NCBI GenBank assembly: GCA_044227505.1
Contig: JBGAWP010000010.1
Location: forward strand, 20,862-84,861
DNA length: 64,000 bases
Direction: 5' to 3'
Origin: UBA7236 sp044227505
GTDB taxonomy: Bacteria; Bacteroidota; Bacteroidia; Chitinophagales; BACL12
The notes below the pieces were generated by a model. That model saw only the letters and a program-made list of their open reading frames with translations. It was not told where the DNA came from and ran no database searches. Shown here piece after piece: positions 16,830 to 25,203 of this stretch. The position numbers were made by a program, and so were the translations under genes. The stretch's first letter is position 1. Each line of letters starts with the position of its first letter.

Positions 16830-17888
16830 ATGTATTACAAACATAAGTCATTTTTCATTAACACGTATATTTTATTATTGGTGGTTTTCCTTATATCTGC
16901 ATGTAAAAATGAAAATAAAAATCCCGATCCGGATATTTCACATATTGAAGCTCCAAATGTGGAGATCATTCGGTTGGAACAATTGATGTCGGCTGCGAAC
17001 AGCACTAATTACAGGGAAATTTATGGTCAGATAGAGGCTCAACACCCAGAGTTATTCCGTTCTTATTATAAAAATTTCTGGGGATTTACTCCGAATGACA
17101 GTTTTAACATCATTGCAGTTTACGATTCTCTCTATACAAATACTGATGGAAATGAATGGATGAACCGCTTGTTAGATAGCGTAAATCTCGAATATAAAAA
17201 CTTAGATGATGTTACTAAAGACCTCAACAAGGCCTTAACATATTATAAATATTATTTTCCAGACAGCATCATACCTCAATTTTATACATACATTGGTCCT
17301 TTTGTTTACTGGACCTTATTTGACAGTGCGTCACTGGGCATAGAGCTCGACATGTATATGGGTGAACACTTTGCCAATTTCGGCAATTTCGAAAATAATA
17401 TGCCTCAATATATTATCACAAGGTGTGCTGAACCCTATATTGTTATAAATATTATGAAAAGTCTTGTGGATGGCGCTATTGCTGACCTTGGAGCAGAGGC
17501 TACCATCCTGGATGCCATGTTGGCGCAAGGGAAAATGTTGTACTATCTCGATTGTGTGCTTCCGAAGGTGGAAGACTCTGTAAAAATGGGGTATACTCAG
17601 GAACAAATTATCTGGTGTGCTGAAAATGAAGGAGAGATCTGGAAATTTTTGGCCGGGCAGGAATTATTATTTTCAAAGAGGGGCGATGAAAAAAGACGTT
17701 ACACCGATGAGGCTCCGACATCTGTAGGCATGCCTGCCGAATCGCCGGGAAGAGCAGCTGTATGGACAGGTTGGCAGATAGTGCGTTCCTATATGCATGA
17801 AAATCCTGATGTAACGCTAAACGAGTTATTTAATGAGCCGGATGCTTTATCAATACTTAAAAAATCGGGATACGAACCGGGCGACTGA
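16830..17888 (+). CDS. gldB: Gliding motility lipoprotein GldB
   Basis: GldB family lipoprotein of 352 residues, starting at ATG 16830; the TTG at 16806 lies upstream in frame but would put a long charged run before the signal. The lipobox is LLVVFLISAC. Body features are VEIIRLEQLM, HPELFRSYYKNFWGF and a late ENEGEIWKFLAGQELLFS, RYTDEAPTSVGMPAESPGRAA segment shared by the family. GldB is needed for gliding and stability of the type IX/gliding machinery in F. johnsoniae and has a DUF2268-like, probably non-catalytic, fold. The usual downstream partner gldC is absent; apaG follows in convergent orientation 2 bp away. Confidence 0.88.
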   Translation: MYYKHKSFFINTYILLLVVFLISACKNENKNPDPDISHIEAPNVEIIRLEQLMSAANSTNYREIYGQIEAQHPELFRSYYKNFWGFTPNDSFNIIAVYDSLYTNTDGNEWMNRLLDSVNLEYKNLDDVTKDLNKALTYYKYYFPDSIIPQFYTYIGPFVYWTLFDSASLGIELDMYMGEHFANFGNFENNMPQYIITRCAEPYIVINIMKSLVDGAIADLGAEATILDAMLAQGKMLYYLDCVLPKVEDSVKMGYTQEQIIWCAENEGEIWKFLAGQELLFSKRGDEKRRYTDEAPTSVGMPAESPGRAAVWTGWQIVRSYMHENPDVTLNELFNEPDALSILKKSGYEPGD

Positions 17889-17890
17889 GA

Positions 17891-18271
17891 TCAGTTCATC
17901 ATAAAGGGAGCGATCATCTGAAATTCCGGAATTATAACATCAAAATGTTTCCCATCGAGTTTTTTGATCATGAGGTAGGTTCCCTTCATTTTGCCCATTG
18001 GGGCTATGAGATTGCAACCGGAAACGTATTGGTGGAAAGCACCTGGAACAATAACCGGGGTTTCCCCAACCACTCCTTCGCCCTCTACTTCACGCCAAAC
18101 GCCTATTCCATCGTAAATATGCCAATGGCGGCGGAGTAATTGAACTGTGTTTTCACTTTTGTTTTCGATGGTTACGCGGTAAGCAAATACAAACTCTCCA
18201 TTTTTGGAATAGTTGTGCTGGAAAAAGGTTTCCACGCTTACTTTAACACCCTGAGTAATGCTTGTTACCAT
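17891..18271 (-). CDS. apaG: ApaG domain protein (Co2+/Mg2+ efflux associated)
   Basis: 126 residues, almost entirely one ApaG (DUF525) domain, an FN3-like beta-sandwich. Diagnostic stretches are FVFAYRVTIENKSENTVQLLRRHW, the Gly-rich VEGEGVVGETPVI loop and the SGCNLIAPMGKMKGTYLM motif. ApaG is associated with divalent-cation homeostasis in enteric bacteria; its molecular action remains unclear. It is convergent with gldB and 57 bp downstream of gmk. Confidence 0.94.
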   Translation of the reverse strand: MVTSITQGVKVSVETFFQHNYSKNGEFVFAYRVTIENKSENTVQLLRRHWHIYDGIGVWREVEGEGVVGETPVIVPGAFHQYVSGCNLIAPMGKMKGTYLMIKKLDGKHFDVIIPEFQMIAPFMMN

Positions 18272-18327
18272 ATTATTGAGGAATAAGACTGTAAATGTAA
18301 GAGATATTTTTACTTACCACTCTACTT

Positions 18328-18891
18328 TTAACCCAGAAAGTTATTCACGAGTTCCTCTGCTCTTTGAAGGGTAATGTCCAGTTTGTCGTTTATGATGGCA
18401 AAATCGAAGCGATCGTGAAAGCTTAGTTCTAGGGTAACTCTTTCAATTCTGGTCTTTAAAGTTTCCGGAGTTTCTGTGGCGCGGTTTTTTAATCTTTCAA
18501 TTAATATTTCAAGCGAAGGAGGCTGAATAAAAATGGATAAGGTTTTTTCCGGAAATTTATTTTTCAGACTTAATGCACCTTTTACATCTACATCAAAAAT
18601 AATATGTTTCCCATCTTTCCACAATCGTTTAAGTTCACTTTCCAGAGTTCCATAAAATTTACCCGGATATACTTCTTCCCATTCTACAAATTCGTTTGCC
18701 GCAATTTTTATTTTAAACTCATCATTCGATAAAAAATAATAATCTTTTCCATCCACTTCATTTTCTCTTTTATTTCTGGTTGTTGCGGAAACTGAAAATG
18801 CAAGAGAAGGAATTGTTTTTAACAGATGTCTAACTACAGTGGTTTTTCCTGCACCGGAAGGAGCAGTAACTATGATCAATTTACCCGGCAT
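18328..18891 (-). CDS. gmk: Guanylate kinase
   Basis: 187 residues. The P-loop is IVTAPSGAGKTTVV; the GMP-binding region contains SATTRNKRENEVDGKDYYF, EFVEWEEVYPGKFYGT and the IIFDVDVKGALSLK strand, followed by a lid region. The enzyme phosphorylates GMP to GDP with ATP. It shares its first base with the yicC stop codon (gene ends touch at 18891), so it is translationally coupled to yicC, a conserved pairing. Confidence 0.97.
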   Translation of the reverse strand: MPGKLIIVTAPSGAGKTTVVRHLLKTIPSLAFSVSATTRNKRENEVDGKDYYFLSNDEFKIKIAANEFVEWEEVYPGKFYGTLESELKRLWKDGKHIIFDVDVKGALSLKNKFPEKTLSIFIQPPSLEILIERLKNRATETPETLKTRIERVTLELSFHDRFDFAIINDKLDITLQRAEELVNNFLG

Positions 18892-19763
18892 TACAATACA
18901 TTGTTTAACTGTTCTTTTATCTTTTCGAGCTCATCCTTCATCACAACAACTTTGCGCTGCATTTCGGCGTGATATGCCTTGGAGCCTATGGTATTTATTT
19001 CGCGGTTCATTTCCTGACAAATAAAGCCGAGCTTTTTTCCTTTTTCTGTAAGAGATTCGTTAATGGTCTGCACAAAATAGTTACAGTGTGATCGCAGTCT
19101 TATTACCTCTTCGGTGATATCCATTTTTTCAAAATAGAATATCAATTCCTGCTCAAAACGATTTTTGTCAATCTCCTCTTCTGTAACAAATGCCTTCAGG
19201 TCATTAAACATTTTAGTTCTTTGTTGTTCCATTCTGGATGGATCGAGATGTTCTACTTCTACCAGTGCATTTAAAATTAATTCCACATGCAAAACAAGGT
19301 CTGTTTCGAGATTGATTCCCTCATCCAATCTGAATTTTTGTAACTGCCCGCAAACAGTATTTAAATGGTGAAATAATTCTGTTTGTTGTTCTTCTGATAA
19401 TGAATCTGTTGAGGTTGTGGTAATATTAGGTAAACGAAAAACAAGATCAAGAATATTTGTTTCGTTCACCTGAAGATCGGTGGTAATATTTTTTATTTGA
19501 CGATAATATTCTTTTACTGCTGTAGCATTGATGTCGCCTGTTTTGTCATCAGTTAATTCAAATCCTAATGTACAATCGGTTTTTCCTCTGATGATGGTTT
19601 TGTTCAATATATTGCGTATCTCTATTTCATATTCCTTAAATAATGGGGAAAGACGTAGATTTAGATCGAAGGTTTTGCTGTTCAGAGTTTTTAATTCGAG
19701 CACAATATTTTTGCCGTTGAGGGAAAAAGTTTTTCTTCCATAGCCGGTCATGGATAGTATCAT
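18891..19763 (-). CDS. yicC: YicC family endoribonuclease
   Basis: 290 residues of the YicC/YloC type. It starts MILSMTGYGRKTF and has the N-terminal YicC_N domain (LELKTLNSKTFDLNLRLSP) and the C-terminal DUF1732 domain, including DITEEVIRLRSHCNYF, KGKKLGFICQEMNREINTIGSKA. Recent work assigns YicC as an RNase that affects small-RNA stability. The family is almost always next to gmk, as here (adjacent, one-base contact). Confidence 0.95.
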   Translation of the reverse strand: MILSMTGYGRKTFSLNGKNIVLELKTLNSKTFDLNLRLSPLFKEYEIEIRNILNKTIIRGKTDCTLGFELTDDKTGDINATAVKEYYRQIKNITTDLQVNETNILDLVFRLPNITTTSTDSLSEEQQTELFHHLNTVCGQLQKFRLDEGINLETDLVLHVELILNALVEVEHLDPSRMEQQRTKMFNDLKAFVTEEEIDKNRFEQELIFYFEKMDITEEVIRLRSHCNYFVQTINESLTEKGKKLGFICQEMNREINTIGSKAYHAEMQRKVVVMKDELEKIKEQLNNVL

Positions 19764-19790
19764 AAATGGTATTTGAGTGCAAAAATACGA

Positions 19791-20693
19791 TTATACTCTT
19801 GCTTTCAAAGTCTTATTATTTCCGGAAAAACTCACCAATGCAACTCCTGCAAATACTAATAAGGAAGAAATGATCTTGGTGATGGAAATGGTATCAGATT
19901 GCATAAATACTGCGATCAGGGTTGCTATTACAGGTTGGAGATAAATATAAACACTAACTAAAGCGGGATTTCCATATCGGAGTCCGAGTATGTTAAACAG
20001 ATATGCTAAAACTGTAGCTCCGAGTATAACAATTGCCAGGGACCACAGTGCAATGTTTGGAATTGAAGACCATTCAATGGATAAAAAATCTTTTATTCCG
20101 AAGGGGAAAACCAGAAAAAAGCCATAAAAGAATATCCATTTTGCAATGGTGAGTGGCGCATATTTTAGCATTAAGGGTTTGGTAATTACGAGAAATATTG
20201 CATACGATGTGGCATTTAACATGATACAGATATCTCCGGAAATACTGGAGGGTGAGCTGATATCTTTGGCTCCGGACGAAATAAGCATGGCAACACCGAT
20301 GCCTCCTGTTATAATGCCCAAGGCTTTAAATACAGTAATTCTGTCTTTTAATATGATCCAAGCCATTACCAAAACAATAATGGGCGTTGTTATCATAATA
20401 AGTGCACTGTGAATTTCAGAAGTGAGGCTCAATCCCTTAAAAAATAACAGCTGATTTATTGCCACTCCGAATAACGAAGCGAGAAATATTTTTCTTTGAT
20501 CTTTTTTTTCTACTTTTTCTTTTATAAAAATGGAATGTAAAAGGAAAAATATTAAAAGTGCGCCGGCAACCCTCATCAAAACAATTCCAAAAGGTGGAAT
20601 ATGTTCCAAAACAATTTTACCTATAGAATAATTAATTCCATAAATAATATTAGCGGATAAAATAAAGAGGTGAGCTTTGAGTGAATTCTTCAC
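19791..20693 (-). CDS. EamA/DMT superfamily transporter
   Basis: 300 residues with ten predicted membrane helices arranged as two EamA repeats. The first begins LFILSANIIYGINYSIGKIVLEHIPPFGIVLMR; the second, after about residue 155, includes YAIFLVITKPLMLKYAP and GNPALVSVYIYLQPVIATLIAVFM. DMT transporters export amino acids, purines or other metabolites; the substrate is unknown. Upstream of the gene lies a long inverted repeat (20718-20913). Confidence 0.92.
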   Translation of the reverse strand: MKNSLKAHLFILSANIIYGINYSIGKIVLEHIPPFGIVLMRVAGALLIFFLLHSIFIKEKVEKKDQRKIFLASLFGVAINQLLFFKGLSLTSEIHSALIMITTPIIVLVMAWIILKDRITVFKALGIITGGIGVAMLISSGAKDISSPSSISGDICIMLNATSYAIFLVITKPLMLKYAPLTIAKWIFFYGFFLVFPFGIKDFLSIEWSSIPNIALWSLAIVILGATVLAYLFNILGLRYGNPALVSVYIYLQPVIATLIAVFMQSDTISITKIISSLLVFAGVALVSFSGNNKTLKARV

Positions 20694-20717
20694 AATGCAA
20701 AGGTACTAAGTTTTTTT

Positions 20718-20913
20718 GCCACGAAGGCACTAAGACACGAAGTAAACACGAAGAAAAATATATAAATAATGAATTGAGATATAAATTATAAGTTGTAAGA
20801 ATTGATTTTTGATTAAATAAATGAAAAAAACAATTCATAAAAAAAATTAAATCTCATAAATAATAATACCTAAAAAACTTAGTGAAACCTTCGTGTCTTA
20901 GTGCCTTCGTGGC
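20718..20913. repeat. Perfect 25-bp inverted repeat flanking an AT-rich core
   Basis: The arms gccacgaaggcactaagaca... at 20718-20742 and its exact reverse complement at 20889-20913 are 25 bp each and separated by 146 bp of A/T-rich sequence with no ORF. Repeats of this ccacgaaggcactaag type are, from memory, common between genes in Bacteroidota genomes. The unit lies between the EamA gene and the 3' end of the outer-membrane fusion gene. Confidence 0.85.
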
Positions 20914-20921
20914 TCTGGGTT

Positions 20922-23900
20922 CTAAAAATCAAGACTCAAAGAAAAATACCACTTCGGATCTCCCAAACTAAATGATTCGATGGATTGCGCGCGGTCTACG
21001 CGGATGAAATATCCGAAGAGAGTGGTTCTTATTCCCAATCCGGTTCCCATTACAACGGGGTCGCGGAAATAATTTACATCTACGGTTATTGGAGGTTGAG
21101 AAATAATAACATTGTTGTATGGATTGTCTTCTTCAAAAGGTGACAATCCCTGCCAGGCAGAACCAATATCATAAAAACCAATGATCTCAAAATTTTTCAA
21201 AAATTCTGTTTTAATTGGTTTATTGAAAATGTAAGTAAAAATCGGGAAACGCAATTCTGAATTAAATACCGCATAACTATTTCCGTTTCGCGTATTTTGA
21301 TCGTATCCGCGCAAATTAGTTGCGAGTGTTTGGAAAGCATATCCTGCATTTTGATCTATTTCAATATTCTGATTAAATACAGGAGCGATCCAACTATCTA
21401 CTCCTCCCAAATAATAAATTAATTTTTGTGTTCCAAAGGAAGTTCCGCCTGCGAAGCGGTTTGCCCAAATTATTTGTCGGTGTACTTTCTGATAATGGCG
21501 GAAATCAAATCCGATAACCCCTAGATATCCATCAAACAAACTCACTTTCAATCCCTCTGAAGTATTAACCTCAAATTGTTTATGCATTTCAAACCAAACC
21601 TTGTAACGCAATCCATTTAAAATATTTGTCATCACAGGAAAAGTATTGTCATGCACATATTCCAATTTTAAGGACAGCCAATCTTCTTTGTAATTCGGTA
21701 AATTAAGACTGAAAGTGTCATTCCCTAAAAATATTATTTTTTCTCCCCTGTAGGATAAACTTCCACGTACAGACCGTATCACATCAAAAGGCCATTTAAG
21801 GGATCCTTCCACAATATTTGATTTTATTCCTGCATCCACCAATGGATACCATTGAGGCTGGAAAGTATATTGTGCTTTTTCTGTTTGATAATACCATGTT
21901 AGTTTTTTATCAAGCCTGCGTTTCAGATCGGCATAGGATAAATAATACTCGCCACCCGAAAATGATGTTGGAAAACGTATTCCACCGGTAAAACGATAAT
22001 CTTCAAAAAGATCGCTGATGCTCACTGTGAATAATGCACTCAGGTTTGGAGTGGAATAAACTCCACCGGTAGTATTAAAACTTTCGTATTTATTTACAAA
22101 AAGACTATTGTCGAGCTGACTGGTAACATACTCACTGGAGAATTTAATTCTATAAGGAATAATTCTTGATGAGCGGAATTTTGAACCTGTATTTATATTT
22201 TGCTGATCAGGATTATCTGATTGACCCAATGAGACCGCATTGGTAATTTCTCCATTTACTGCATATTCAGGTTCAGGGAAATCACTTTGGAAATACATGC
22301 CTTCATCAATTTCTTTTTTAATGGTATCAGTGCTGGTAATAATTGTTTCGGTTTTCACTTGAGTGCTGCTGTCTACAACACTTATTTTGGTGATAACATC
22401 ATCATCCTTCTTTTTTAAATTGATAAAATTCCGGAAGGTGGTATTTTTGAGTGTGTTGTTTTTAACCTCACTCATGTCGTCAGGAGCATTGGTGAGATAA
22501 AACATATTATCCTTTCCGCGCTGAAAAACATCCACTACCTTTCCGGTTTTCCAAAGCACATCATGTTCGATTATATTGCTTGCAAAATTAGTTACCGGAA
22601 AAATATAAGCGGTATCTCTGTAAATATCGGCAAGAGTTACGGAATCGTATTTTATAAAGGTGGTAAAATCGTTATAATCGTAAACAGGATTTGTAGTAAT
22701 GGAATCCGGATAATGCACTAATGTATCGGTATGGTCATATAAACTATCGAGATATCCTGCAAATCTATTTACAATACCATTTTGATCACTCAAATAAGCA
22801 AAATGTTTTTCATCAAATTGCAGCGGATCCTTTTCACTTATTTTTTTGGAATGGGTAATTTTTACAAGATCTTTTGCCTTGTGATTATAATCGTAATAAT
22901 AAAGATCCATATTACCGACAGGTAAAATAGAATCTATGGATTTAGTGGTGAAAATGGTATCCTTGTCGCGGTTGGAAGCAAATATAATTCCCTCATAACC
23001 ATTGTTGAGTTGCACGTAACAAGGATTAAGATCATCGTAATAATCGTTTGTGAGTTGTTCTACGCGATCGTTGGTGAGGTGATACATATAAATATCGCTC
23101 TGACCATTATTCATAACACTCATCACTAAACGATTGCTCATTTTTGCAAAGGATACATCCAATATCTTTTGAAAACGTGTTAATTCTTTTGTTTCCTTTT
23201 TCTTGTCCTCTACGTTATAAGTGGTAACATAATTTTTATAGCGTTTTTCGTACACAATAGCTAATTTTTTGCCATCAGGACTCCAGCTGATTAATGGATT
23301 GCTTAGATCGGTTGCGAGTGTTCTTGTTTTTAATCCGCCTCGTTTTACTTTATGTGCTTCTTTGGAATCAATTTCCTGAATATAAACTTTAAATTTTCCA
23401 TAATCATCAACTGCGTACGCAATATTTTTTCCATCGGGACTAATAGTTAATTGATGATATTTTACGTGTTTTTTTGTTTTGCGCGGAATGAGTTCTTCGG
23501 TGGTAAGTTGGTTTTTTTCCAGTGCTTCCTTCTGATACTTATTTAAAAAATAACTATACCAATCATCAATGGTGCTATTCACACCTTCCCCCAAAACAAA
23601 TAAAAATCCATTTTCAAGCGAACGATTTATTCTGATGAGATACAATAAATTCGGTATTGTGGCTTCTCCGTAATGTTCAGCAATATAATACCACAATGCA
23701 TGGCCTGCAAAACGAGCATCTTCACCGGTGAGCTTATTAAATTTTTTATACTTGCCACTTAATATTCCTTCGCGCAATTGATTGTCGAGTTCTGAATTCC
23801 ATTCTTCACCGATATAGGAAACTAATCCTTCGGTAAACCATTCAGGTAAATTAAGTAGGACTGCATTTTGAACGATTTCCTGCAAATTACCTCCGAATAT

Positions 23901-24365
23901 CATGGAGTTAATTAAAACTTTTCCAACTCCCTCGCGAATTTGTTTTCTTAAATGTTGATGGTTCCCGTCGAAATAAACAAATATTTTATTTCCAATGATC
24001 TTCGTTTCTCCGCCAATATTGTATTGTTCTTCTTTTCCAACTGCAAAATTGCTTTGGTTGTAATCGGAAATATTATTGTAGATAATGATCTCCGGTTTGC
24101 CATTGAGTTTATAATCCAGAAGGTCTTCAATTTGGATCAGATCGGCTTCGGCAATTTGTGCCGCAAATTTTCCAAGATTGAGTCCGCCCTGGTTGAAATA
24201 GACCAAAAAATGTTCTCCCTCATAAAACTGCCAGGTAAATAGTTTGTATTGCACGCGATTTTGGCCAAACTGAATTTGAGTGCCTTGTCCAAAGGATTGA
24301 GCTCCGCACAGCAGCATTGCGGCAAATAGTAGTGTTTTTAGACCTTTTAACGCGTAAACTTTCAT
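20922..24365 (-). CDS. Large outer-membrane protein: peptidase-MA-like, TolB-like propeller and Omp85-like barrel
   Basis: About 1147 residues. A signal peptide (LKTLLFAAMLLCGAQSFGQ) follows the ATG at 24365; an extra 14 codons are open upstream but unlikely. Residues about 40-280 resemble a peptidase MA-like domain (LPEWFTEGLVSYIGEEW), without a visible HExxH. About 310-540 form TolB/PD40 propeller blades (LTISPDGKNIAYAVDDYGK, SWSPDGKKLAIVYEKRY). The C-terminal third is a surface-antigen (Omp85/BamA-like) barrel: LRYKVWFEMHKQFE, LIYYLGGVDSWIAP, LATNLRGYDQNTRNGNSYAV, NSELRFPIFTYIF, GTGLGIRTTLFGYFIRVDRA, final strand KWYFSLSLDF. Related proteins are usually called TolB-like. It is probably a surface translocation or assembly factor; function not established. 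Confidence 0.85.
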   Translation of the reverse strand: MKVYALKGLKTLLFAAMLLCGAQSFGQGTQIQFGQNRVQYKLFTWQFYEGEHFLVYFNQGGLNLGKFAAQIAEADLIQIEDLLDYKLNGKPEIIIYNNISDYNQSNFAVGKEEQYNIGGETKIIGNKIFVYFDGNHQHLRKQIREGVGKVLINSMIFGGNLQEIVQNAVLLNLPEWFTEGLVSYIGEEWNSELDNQLREGILSGKYKKFNKLTGEDARFAGHALWYYIAEHYGEATIPNLLYLIRINRSLENGFLFVLGEGVNSTIDDWYSYFLNKYQKEALEKNQLTTEELIPRKTKKHVKYHQLTISPDGKNIAYAVDDYGKFKVYIQEIDSKEAHKVKRGGLKTRTLATDLSNPLISWSPDGKKLAIVYEKRYKNYVTTYNVEDKKKETKELTRFQKILDVSFAKMSNRLVMSVMNNGQSDIYMYHLTNDRVEQLTNDYYDDLNPCYVQLNNGYEGIIFASNRDKDTIFTTKSIDSILPVGNMDLYYYDYNHKAKDLVKITHSKKISEKDPLQFDEKHFAYLSDQNGIVNRFAGYLDSLYDHTDTLVHYPDSITTNPVYDYNDFTTFIKYDSVTLADIYRDTAYIFPVTNFASNIIEHDVLWKTGKVVDVFQRGKDNMFYLTNAPDDMSEVKNNTLKNTTFRNFINLKKKDDDVITKISVVDSSTQVKTETIITSTDTIKKEIDEGMYFQSDFPEPEYAVNGEITNAVSLGQSDNPDQQNINTGSKFRSSRIIPYRIKFSSEYVTSQLDNSLFVNKYESFNTTGGVYSTPNLSALFTVSISDLFEDYRFTGGIRFPTSFSGGEYYLSYADLKRRLDKKLTWYYQTEKAQYTFQPQWYPLVDAGIKSNIVEGSLKWPFDVIRSVRGSLSYRGEKIIFLGNDTFSLNLPNYKEDWLSLKLEYVHDNTFPVMTNILNGLRYKVWFEMHKQFEVNTSEGLKVSLFDGYLGVIGFDFRHYQKVHRQIIWANRFAGGTSFGTQKLIYYLGGVDSWIAPVFNQNIEIDQNAGYAFQTLATNLRGYDQNTRNGNSYAVFNSELRFPIFTYIFNKPIKTEFLKNFEIIGFYDIGSAWQGLSPFEEDNPYNNVIISQPPITVDVNYFRDPVVMGTGLGIRTTLFGYFIRVDRAQSIESFSLGDPKWYFSLSLDF

Positions 24366-24453
24366 CCTTCTGTCCTCTTCACCTTTGCAAAATACGTAGT
24401 TTTGCAATAAAGTTCAAGGTTTCATTTAAATTTTACAAAATAACGATATTCTC

Positions 24454-25095
24454 ATGGCTCAAATTGTTTCTTTCACCTTTAATCCGTTTTACGAAAATAC
24501 CTATATCATATACGATGAAACAGGTGAAAGTGTTGTGATTGACCCCGGTTGTTATTCAAAAAAAGAGCAACTTGAGCTTAGTTCTTTTATAAGTGAACAC
24601 AAGCTCAAACCGGTCTACCTCCTGAATACGCACTGCCATATCGACCATGTTTTAGGCAACAAATATGTTGCCGAGACTTACAATGTGCCATTTTTAATGC
24701 CGGAAGGGGAACAAATTGTGTTGGATGAGGTTGTAAATTATGCTCCCTCTATGGGAATTAACTACCAAAAGTCGCCGGATGCAGCAATTTTTGTAAAAGA
24801 AGGGGTAGATATCACCTTTGGAAATACGATTTTGAAAGTGATCTCCGCTCCCGGCCATTCACCCGATAGTGTTTGTTTTTACTGCGAAAAGGATAAATTT
24901 ATTGCCAGTGGCGACGTTCTTTTCTTCGATTCCATCGGCCGAACCGACCTCCCGGGTGGAAATTATACCACTTTAATGGAATCCATTAAAAATAAATTGA
25001 TGGTTTTGCCCGATGATGTAAAGGTATATGCCGGACATATGCAATCCACCTCGATTGGCAGAGAGCGGAAGTTGAATCCTTTTTTGAATGAGTAG
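24454..25095 (+). CDS. MBL-fold metallo-hydrolase (glyoxalase II-like)
   Basis: 213 residues with the metallo-beta-lactamase fold. The metal-binding motif is THCHIDHVLGN, and further ligands are in SAPGHSPDSVCFY, ASGDVLFFDSIGRTDLPGG and the final YAGHMQSTSIGRE. The family's usual terminal HGPxT is replaced by GHMQST. Likely a thioester hydrolase of the glyoxalase II/YcbL group acting in the cytoplasm. It is convergent with hutH and is followed by a short dispersed repeat. Confidence 0.93.
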   Translation: MAQIVSFTFNPFYENTYIIYDETGESVVIDPGCYSKKEQLELSSFISEHKLKPVYLLNTHCHIDHVLGNKYVAETYNVPFLMPEGEQIVLDEVVNYAPSMGINYQKSPDAAIFVKEGVDITFGNTILKVISAPGHSPDSVCFYCEKDKFIASGDVLFFDSIGRTDLPGGNYTTLMESIKNKLMVLPDDVKVYAGHMQSTSIGRERKLNPFLNE

Positions 25096-25120
25096 CATTC
25101 AAAAAGCATCAATGACTGGA

Positions 25121-25167
25121 ACCGTCATTGCGAGGAATTGCACAGCAATTCCGAAGCAATCCCCCCA
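25121..25167. repeat. Dispersed CGTCATTGCGAGG-type repeat
   Basis: The sequence ccgtcattgcgaggaattgc, then acagcaattccgaagcaatc and a C-run, is a member of a short repeat class found between genes in many bacteria (recognised from memory). Its centre, ggaattgcacagcaattcc, is a near-perfect palindrome that could form a hairpin. It lies in the convergent gap between the MBL gene and hutH. Confidence 0.65.
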
Positions 25168-25203
25168 ATGTTACCTGAAAGCATACAATAACCCAACCAC
25201 CAT

